From assembly GCA_036377595.1 (NCBI GenBank), contig DASUYB010000096.1:1-35406 (forward strand): DNA of 35,406 nt. Direction: 5' to 3'. Shown here in pieces: positions 29,860 to 35,406 of this stretch. The notes beneath the pieces were generated by a model. It did no database searches. It had not been told where the DNA came from and saw only the letters and a list, made by a program, of their open reading frames with translations. Source of the DNA: Longimicrobium sp. (GTDB taxonomy: Bacteria > Gemmatimonadota > Gemmatimonadetes > Longimicrobiales > Longimicrobiaceae). Within the stretch, counting starts at the first letter, position 1. Every line of letters starts with the position of its first letter. Made by a program: the position numbers and the translations under genes.

Positions 29860-31277
29860 CGCACCAGCACCCGCCAGCCGTGCGCGGGAACGTCCAGCGT
29901 TCCCGTGGCGGCCAGCTGCACCGGCGCGCGGCCGAACCAGTCGCTGTAGCTCCCCGGCCGCGGCAGCCCCTGGTAGGTGACGTGCGCGGGCAGGTCGCCG
30001 AAGTTCACCGCGACCAGCACCGTGTTCGACTCGAGCGTGCGCGTGTAGGCGTACACGCGGCCGCCGCCGTCCGTCTGCAGCTTCACCTGCGGCGCGCCCC
30101 ACGGCCCGTTGGCGAGCGCGGGCTGCGTGTGCTTCAGCTCCAGCATCCGCGCGTAGAAGTCCGCCAGCGACGGCCCATTCCAGTTCACCGTGTCCTTGTC
30201 GAAGAACCGCAGCCGCCGGTTCAGGCTGGCCTCCTGGCCGGTGTAGAGCAGCGGCATCCCGTTCTCCGCCGTGGAGCTCAGCACGAACGCGGGGAGGTGG
30301 TTGGCGCCCATGCGCTCGAACTCGGTGCCGTTCCAGCTGTTCTCGTCGTGGTTGCTGGTGAAGTACATCCGGTAGGCCCCGCGGCCGTAGCGCGTCTCCT
30401 GCCGCGCGAAGTAGTCGTCCAGCTCGGCGGTCGTCTTCTTCGCCTGCGCGATCTCGTTCAGCAGGTGGTGCAGCTCCCAGCCGTAGGTCATGTCGAACGC
30501 GGCGTGCATCTCCGGGCTCTCCGCCTCGGCCAGGAGGAAGAGGTCCGGGCGCACGGCCTTGAGCGCCGTCCTGGCCTGCATCCAGAAGTCCATCGGCACG
30601 CCGCCGGCCACGTCGCAGCGGAAGCCGTCGATCCCCATCCGCTCCACCCACCAGCGCATCTCGCCGATCATGGCCTGGCGCATGGCCTGGCTGTCGTAGT
30701 TCAGCTCGGCCACGTCGGTCCAGTCCGTCTCGCGCCCCTCGTTGTCGCGCGCGTTGGAGATGGTGCCGTCGGCGCGGTGCACGTACCAGTCGGGGTGCGC
30801 GGCGATCCACTCGTGGTCGTGCGCGGTGTGGTTCGCGACCCAATCGAGGATGACCTTCATCCCCTGCGCGTGCGCGGCGTCGACCAGCGCGTGGAAGTCC
30901 GCCTCGCTGCCGTGCTCGGGGTTGGTCGCGGTGTAGTCGCGGATCGCGTAGTAGCTCCCCAGCGGGCCCTTGCGATTCTTCATCCCGATCGGCTGCACCG
31001 GCATCAGCCAGAGGATGTCCACCCCCATCCGCTTCAGCCGCGGGAGATGCCGCTGGAACGCGGCGAAGGTCCCCTCCGGCGTGTACTGGCGGACGTTCAC
31101 CTCGTAGATGTTCGCGGCGCGCGACCACGAGGGGTGGAAGGTGGTGTCCTCGTTCGGAACCAGCCGCGCGTTGATGGAGGGCGGCGTGGCCGCGGCCGAG
31201 CCGTACGCCGCGGGGCCCGGCGCCGCGCAGGCGGAAAGGGCGAGCGCCGCGGCCGCCAGGAAGGGAAGCGTCCTCAT
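29856..31277 (-). CDS. Alpha-amylase family (GH13) lipoprotein
   Basis: This 473-residue exported glycoside hydrolase has a signal peptide MRTLPFLAAAALALSAC with a lipobox (LSAC). Its barrel has the GH13 conserved regions: WLMPVQPIG, DWVANHT (region I), GFRCDVAGG with the nucleophile Asp (region II), LLAEAES with the acid/base Glu (region III) and TSNHDEN (region IV). A small C-terminal beta domain ends the protein (GTLDVPAHGWRVLVR). It should hydrolyse alpha-glucans outside the inner membrane. ATG 31277 is preferred; a GTG at 31307 would add ten residues ahead of the signal. Confidence 0.93.
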   Translation of the reverse strand: MRTLPFLAAAALALSACAAPGPAAYGSAAATPPSINARLVPNEDTTFHPSWSRAANIYEVNVRQYTPEGTFAAFQRHLPRLKRMGVDILWLMPVQPIGMKNRKGPLGSYYAIRDYTATNPEHGSEADFHALVDAAHAQGMKVILDWVANHTAHDHEWIAAHPDWYVHRADGTISNARDNEGRETDWTDVAELNYDSQAMRQAMIGEMRWWVERMGIDGFRCDVAGGVPMDFWMQARTALKAVRPDLFLLAEAESPEMHAAFDMTYGWELHHLLNEIAQAKKTTAELDDYFARQETRYGRGAYRMYFTSNHDENSWNGTEFERMGANHLPAFVLSSTAENGMPLLYTGQEASLNRRLRFFDKDTVNWNGPSLADFYARMLELKHTQPALANGPWGAPQVKLQTDGGGRVYAYTRTLESNTVLVAVNFGDLPAHVTYQGLPRPGSYSDWFGRAPVQLAATGTLDVPAHGWRVLVR

Positions 31278-31923
31278 CGGGAGATGAACGGCTCGGGGGA
31301 TCGGCACGCCGCCACGGGATGGGCCGCGGCGGCGGGTGATTCGGGTGATGGGGATAGCCTACGTCCGAGCGGGCGGCGGGGCCAGTCCGCCGCCCGGGGA
31401 TGCACGCGAAAGGCTGGGGGATGTCGATCCTCCCGTCCCGGCAGGCCAGCCGCCTCGACCGAGGAAGCCGCGCCCGCATCCCGGGGCGAGGGCGGCATCG
31501 ACGCTGGATGAATGCTCACGGTCTACCCCTCGCTCCCGCGCGAGGCGAGGCCGCGCGTGCCGCCCCGGCATCCTCAACTGCGTCATCAGGATGGCGCCGG
31601 GCGGGCGCGCGAGCGCGTCCCCTCCTCCCGTGCTGGACAGGGGATCTCCCTCTCCGATTCACGCGATCGCGATCTGTCGGAAATTTCCGACAGATCACGA
31701 TCCGCTGGCGCGGCGCACCCGCGGCCCTCCATGCCGGGGATCCGCGGAGAGGCCGCGTGTGCACCGCAAACCATCTCCTGATGACGCAGTTGACGGCGGT
31801 GGCGGGTCGCGCTGGAGGAGCGGCACGGACGATCTGCGTGCGAGAACGCGGCCGGCATCCATGGCCGGCCGCTCGCGGCGCGGGTTGGAGCCAAGCCGGT
31901 GGAGATTGCGATCGGGGACGAGG
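31278..31923. other. Gap without a recognisable gene
   Basis: About 645 bases lie upstream of the amylase gene and behind the hypothetical gene at 31924. Open frames on both strands here are long only because stops are rare in high-GC DNA; none has a ribosome-binding site, conserved motif or plausible composition. The notable structure is the long palindrome at 31665-31702. The amylase promoter must lie in the left part. Confidence 0.5.
31665..31702. promoter_or_regulatory. Long palindrome, possible operator or bidirectional terminator
   Basis: GATCTGTCGGAAATTTCCGA continues as CAGATC (31671-31696) and is a perfect 26-base palindrome centred on AAATTT. With one mismatch it extends to 38 bases (GATCGC...ACGATC). 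It has no spacer loop, which favours a dimeric-protein binding site over a terminator, but no regulator gene is adjacent. Confidence 0.5.
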
Positions 31924-32505
31924 CTACTTCGCCGCGGAGTCGCCGGCGGACGCGGCGCACCACCGGTCGCGCTCCTTCCAGTCGGTGAAGCGGTGCGGCT
32001 CGGCGGACGGATGCACCTCGATTCCCGTGCCCGCCACCACCCCGCGCGCGATCGCCGCGGACCAGCGGATGTCGCGGGCGCCCTCGCGTGCCCGGTCTTC
32101 GGCGGGACCGAGCCGGTGCGGGGCCCCGAGGTAGCCGTAGCCGACGTCCAGCGAGCACGACGGGCCGCGGTTCAGCCGCACGTCGGCCTGGTAGATCGCC
32201 GCCGGGCCGGAGAGCGAGTCGGCGCCGGGCGGAAACTCGCGGGCACGGCCGAGCGTATACACCGCGAAACCATTGCACCGCGCGGTCGGTGGCGGGCTGG
32301 ACCACCAGTGCCGCGCCCGCTCGCCGCCCTTCGTGAAGCGGTACGGCGGCAGGTCGATCGCGGCCGGGAGCGCGAAGGCGCTGTCGGGGCAGCGCGACAG
32401 CGGGTAGCGGTCGTACGCGTCCACGGCCCCCCAGCAGTCGAACTGCGCGCCGAGCAGCAGCAGCGACGCGCCGCAGAGGAGCGCGGCCTTCCGGGCGACG
32501 GTCAT
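31924..32505 (-). CDS. Hypothetical secreted protein
   Basis: This 193-residue protein has an N-terminal signal-like helix (MTVARKAALLCGASLLLLGA). I do not recognise a family. The mature part has five to six Cys, several Trp and the motifs YLGAPHRLGPAEDRAREGARD and EVHPSAEPHRFTDWKERDRW; the Cys may form disulfides. It is divergent from the DUF305 gene across 200 bases. The ATG 32505 begins immediately before the hydrophobic core. The base composition matches the host. Confidence 0.6.
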   Translation of the reverse strand: MTVARKAALLCGASLLLLGAQFDCWGAVDAYDRYPLSRCPDSAFALPAAIDLPPYRFTKGGERARHWWSSPPPTARCNGFAVYTLGRAREFPPGADSLSGPAAIYQADVRLNRGPSCSLDVGYGYLGAPHRLGPAEDRAREGARDIRWSAAIARGVVAGTGIEVHPSAEPHRFTDWKERDRWCAASAGDSAAK

Positions 32506-32704
32506 CGCATTTCGTCTCGTGGAGATCCGCGCCGCCGGTGCTAACGATGCAGCAGGCCAGCGGGTCTTGTCCGCGGCGCCGCCGCGCGCGCGGGCGAAGG
32601 TGAAAAACGACGGGCTTGCCAACCGGTTCCGGCGTGCTAGTATCGAACGCTCACACACGATCGACCCGGGGCCCTCCCCCCGGGCGCAGGAGCTCGAATC
32701 CCGA

Positions 32705-33349
32705 ATGACTTCCGTGCTCTTTCGCTCCGTGACCGCGGCGCTGCTGGCGGCGCTGTTCTGCGCCGCGCCCGCCGCCGCGCAGGACCACCACCACGGCGCC
32801 GCCGCGCCCCCCGCGCCCGGCGACACCGCGCGCTGGACGAAGGCCGACGCCGACTTCATGTCGGGGATGATCGGCCACCACGCGCAGGCCATCGCCATGT
32901 CGCGGCTGGCGCCCACGCACGGGGCGAGCGCGACGGTGCAGAACCTGGCCTCGCGCATCATCAACGCGCAGCAGGACGAGATCCGCACCATGCAGCTCTG
33001 GCTGCGCGACCGCCGCCAGCCCGTGCCCGAGGCCGTCGCCGGGCCCATGCGGATGACGATGAACGGCGTGGAGCACGAGATGCTGATGCCGGGGATGCTG
33101 ACCCCCGCGCAGATGCAGGAGCTCGACGCCGCGCGCGGGCGCGACTTCGACCGGCTGTTCCTGACCTACATGATCCAGCACCACCGCGGCGCCGTCTCCA
33201 TGGTGCAGCAGCTCTTCTCCAGCTGGGGCGCCGGGCAGGACGAGACCGTGTTCAAGTTCGCCAGCGACGTCAACGTCGACCAGACCACCGAGATCGCGCG
33301 CATGCAGCGGATGCTCGCCGACCTCATCTTCGCGACCCCCTCTCCCTGA
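32705..33349 (+). CDS. DUF305 domain exported protein with His-rich N-terminus
   Basis: This 214-residue protein has a cleavable signal peptide (ending AAPAAAQ) followed by DHHHG. The helical DUF305 domain carries two His pairs in similar contexts, MSGMIGHHAQAIAMSRLA and YMIQHHRGAVSMVQQL, plus many Met, which suggests metal binding; the family is often found near copper or metal-resistance genes. The biochemical role is unknown. It is followed after 56 bases by the LVIVD protein gene, likely in one transcript. Confidence 0.88.
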   Translation: MTSVLFRSVTAALLAALFCAAPAAAQDHHHGAAAPPAPGDTARWTKADADFMSGMIGHHAQAIAMSRLAPTHGASATVQNLASRIINAQQDEIRTMQLWLRDRRQPVPEAVAGPMRMTMNGVEHEMLMPGMLTPAQMQELDAARGRDFDRLFLTYMIQHHRGAVSMVQQLFSSWGAGQDETVFKFASDVNVDQTTEIARMQRMLADLIFATPSP

Positions 33350-33405
33350 GCACCGTGCAGCAGCAACACGTCCGTCAACGATCCCCCCTCTCCGAGGAAT
33401 CCGCC

Positions 33406-35352
33406 ATGCACTTCCTGTCCCGTCCGCGCGCGTGGGCGCTGGCCCTGGCGCTGTCGTCCGCGGCGGCGCTGGCCCCCGCCGCCGCGCAGGCGCCCAACCC
33501 CGACCCGCGCATCGGCCTGCGCGCCGGGCTGCACGACGCCGGCGAGGCCGTGTGGAACCTGCGCGTGCTGTCGAAGACGCCGCCGCCGCCCGACTTCGTG
33601 GGCAAGACCAACTCCGACCTGGCGTTCACCGGCCGCTACGCCATCCAGGGGAACTACAACGGCTGGCAGATCTGGGACATCTCCAACCCCGCCCGGCCCG
33701 CGCTGAAGACGGCGTACGTCTGCCCGGCCTCGCAGAGCGACGTGTCGGTGTACCGCAACCTGCTCTTCATCTCCGGCGAGGGGCTGACCGGGCGGCTGGA
33801 CTGCGGCATCCAGGGCGTGCAGGACACCGTCAGCCGCGACCGGCTGCGCGGGCTGCGCATCTTCGACATCAGCGACATCGAGCACCCGCGCAACGTGGGC
33901 AACGTGCAGACCTGCCGCGGCTCGCACACGCACACGGTGCTGGCGGACCCCAAGGACCCCGAGAACGTCTACGTCTACATCTCCGGCTCGGCCGGCGTGC
34001 GCTCGCCCAACGAGCTGGCCGGGTGCGTGCGCGCGGCGCCCAACGAGGACCCCAACTCGGCGCTCTTCCGCATCGAGGTGATCAAGGTTCCCGTGGCGCA
34101 CCCCGAGCAGGCGGCCATCGTCAGCTCGCCGCGCATCTTCAACGACCTGGCCGCCCCGCCGCGCCACGGCGACTCGCCGGCCGACGTGGCCGAGGCGGCG
34201 CGCGTGGCCGCGGCGGCGCGCGCCCGCGGCGCCTACACCGTGCGGGTGTTCGGCAGCGAGCGGGTGGCGCCCCCCGAGTTCGTCAACCCGCTGCTCGACA
34301 GCATCGTGAAGGCGCGCGGCGGGACGGGCGCGGCCACGGCGGCCGACAGCGCGGCGCTGCGCGGCTCCATCCAGGCGATCGTGGACCGCATGTTCGGCGA
34401 CCAGCAGGCGCGCCGCACCGGGCCCACGCAGTGCCACGACATCACCGTGTACCCGGCGATGGGGCTGGCCGGCGGCGCCTGCGAGGGCTACGGGATGCTG
34501 CTGGACATCCGCGACCCGGCGCACCCGGTGCGCATCGCGGCGGTGGCCGACAGCAACTTCTCGTACTGGCACTCGGCCACGTTCAACAACGACGCCAGCA
34601 AGATCCTGTTCAGCGACGAGTGGGGCGGCGGCGGGCAGGCCAAGTGCCGCGCCAGCGACCGGCACGAGTGGGGCGCCGACGCGATCTTCACCATCGCCGA
34701 CCGCCGGCAGATGAACTTCCAGAGCTACTACAAGATGCCGGCGCCGCAGACCTCGGCCGAGAACTGCGTGGCGCACAACGGCTCGCTGATCCCCATCCCG
34801 GGTCGCGACGTGATGGTGCAGGCGTGGTACCAGGGCGGGATCTCGGTGTTCGACTGGACCGACGCCGCGCACCCGAAGGAGATCGCCTTCTTCGACCGCG
34901 GGCCGGTCGACAGCACGCGCATCGCGGGCGGCGGGTCGTGGTCGGTGTACTGGTACAACGGGGTGATGGTGAGCTCCGAGATCTCGCGCGGGCTCGACAT
35001 CTTCGAGCTGACGCCCAGTGCGTTCCTGTCGCAGAACGAGATCGACGCGGCCAAGACGGTGCACGTCGACTACCTGAACACGCAGGGGCAGCCGCACTAC
35101 GTGTGGCCCGCGTCGTTCGCGCTGGCCCGCGCCTACGTGGACCAGCTGGAGCGCTCGCACGGGCTGACGGCGGCGCGCGTGGGCACGGTGCGGCAGGCGC
35201 TGCAGCGCGCCGAGTCGGCGTCGGGCGCGGCGCGGCGCACGGCCCTCACCACGCTGGCGACGCAGATCACCGGCTACGCCGCCGGCTCCAGCGACGCCGC
35301 GAAGGTGCGCACGCTGGCCGGCGCGGTGCGGGACCTGGCCGGCGCGCGCTGA
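33406..35352 (+). CDS. LVIVD-repeat beta-propeller exported protein
   Basis: This 648-residue protein has a signal peptide (ending APAAAQA). Repeats of the LVIVD type are visible: GNYNGWQIWDISNPARPALK, RGLRIFDISDIEHPRNVGNV, GYGMLLDIRDPAHPVRIAAV and GGISVFDWTDAAHPKEIAFF. Each is a beta strand followed by D-I/W-x-x-P, forming a propeller. Cys residues are paired around the domain and His-rich loops (SHTHTV, SYWHSATF) are present. A C-terminal helical extension (about 560-648) follows. The function of the family is not established. ATG 33406 has GAGGA upstream; a GTG at 33355 would add 17 residues. The last 54 bases of the window hold nothing recognisable. Confidence 0.9.
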   Translation: MHFLSRPRAWALALALSSAAALAPAAAQAPNPDPRIGLRAGLHDAGEAVWNLRVLSKTPPPPDFVGKTNSDLAFTGRYAIQGNYNGWQIWDISNPARPALKTAYVCPASQSDVSVYRNLLFISGEGLTGRLDCGIQGVQDTVSRDRLRGLRIFDISDIEHPRNVGNVQTCRGSHTHTVLADPKDPENVYVYISGSAGVRSPNELAGCVRAAPNEDPNSALFRIEVIKVPVAHPEQAAIVSSPRIFNDLAAPPRHGDSPADVAEAARVAAAARARGAYTVRVFGSERVAPPEFVNPLLDSIVKARGGTGAATAADSAALRGSIQAIVDRMFGDQQARRTGPTQCHDITVYPAMGLAGGACEGYGMLLDIRDPAHPVRIAAVADSNFSYWHSATFNNDASKILFSDEWGGGGQAKCRASDRHEWGADAIFTIADRRQMNFQSYYKMPAPQTSAENCVAHNGSLIPIPGRDVMVQAWYQGGISVFDWTDAAHPKEIAFFDRGPVDSTRIAGGGSWSVYWYNGVMVSSEISRGLDIFELTPSAFLSQNEIDAAKTVHVDYLNTQGQPHYVWPASFALARAYVDQLERSHGLTAARVGTVRQALQRAESASGAARRTALTTLATQITGYAAGSSDAAKVRTLAGAVRDLAGAR

Positions 35353-35406
35353 CACGCTCGTAGCGGACGGAATACCGGCGCCGGCGCGTGCATCCTCGCA
35401 CGCGCC

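Noticed and set aside
31336-32544. Long plus-strand open frame across the gap before the DUF305 gene
   Set aside because: It has no ribosome-binding site, no motif, Arg/Pro-rich low-complexity translation, and overlaps the better minus-strand signal-peptide protein at 31924-32505.

Overview
The window is about 70% G+C with dense, often overlapping genes (ATGA/GTGA junctions). It looks like a chromosomal segment of a Gemmatimonadota bacterium close to Longimicrobium. This is an inference from base composition, several pinensin-type leader peptides, a compact lasso-peptide operon, and dispersed GC-rich hairpin repeats between genes. No 16S or other marker is present to confirm it.

Layout. 1-4.7 kb: the 3' part of rarA, a convergent PQQ-type sugar dehydrogenase lipoprotein, and a permease/ATPase pair. 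5.1-6.8 kb: a LEA14-like lipoprotein gene, a lower-GC gene for a small cytidine-deaminase-fold protein with an AID/APOBEC-like zinc signature (5795-6262), then a truncated second copy of the LEA14-like 3' end and repeat-rich DNA. 6.85-10.2 kb: an ABC-F ATPase and four tandem pinensin-like RiPP precursors with no modification enzymes nearby. 10.3-10.8 kb: a HicA/HicB pair. 10.8-22.1 kb: mostly housekeeping (beta-propeller protein, HflX, HIT protein, DUF2520 oxidoreductase, PdxJ, a degenerate multi-HPt protein, a flippase-like membrane protein, IspE, and a patatin-like protein with cyclic-nucleotide-binding domains). 22.15-26.2 kb: a DUF488 gene, then a lasso-peptide operon (B1, B2, C) followed by three short precursor genes, each bounded by strong hairpins. 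26.3 kb: tRNA-Gln(TTG). 26.4-29.2 kb: an AT-richer island with an LRR-Roc-COR-TIR (ROCO) gene split by a frameshift. 29.2-35.4 kb: alpha/beta hydrolase, alpha-amylase lipoprotein, a hypothetical secreted protein, a DUF305 protein and an LVIVD-repeat protein.

Functional links. B1 (RRE/PqqD), B2 (cysteine protease) and C (lasso cyclase) should process the three precursors into lasso peptides with 8-residue Gly1-Glu8 rings. No exporter or isopeptidase is visible. PdxJ and IspE are neighbours in the core-metabolism block. The amylase and hydrolase genes overlap and form an operon.

The most unusual items are the APOBEC-like deaminase inserted beside a duplicated gene end, the hairpin-punctuated three-precursor lasso operon, the orphan pinensin-like array, the broken ROCO-TIR gene, and at least two families of long palindromic repeats. 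One of these sits exactly between convergent gene pairs.
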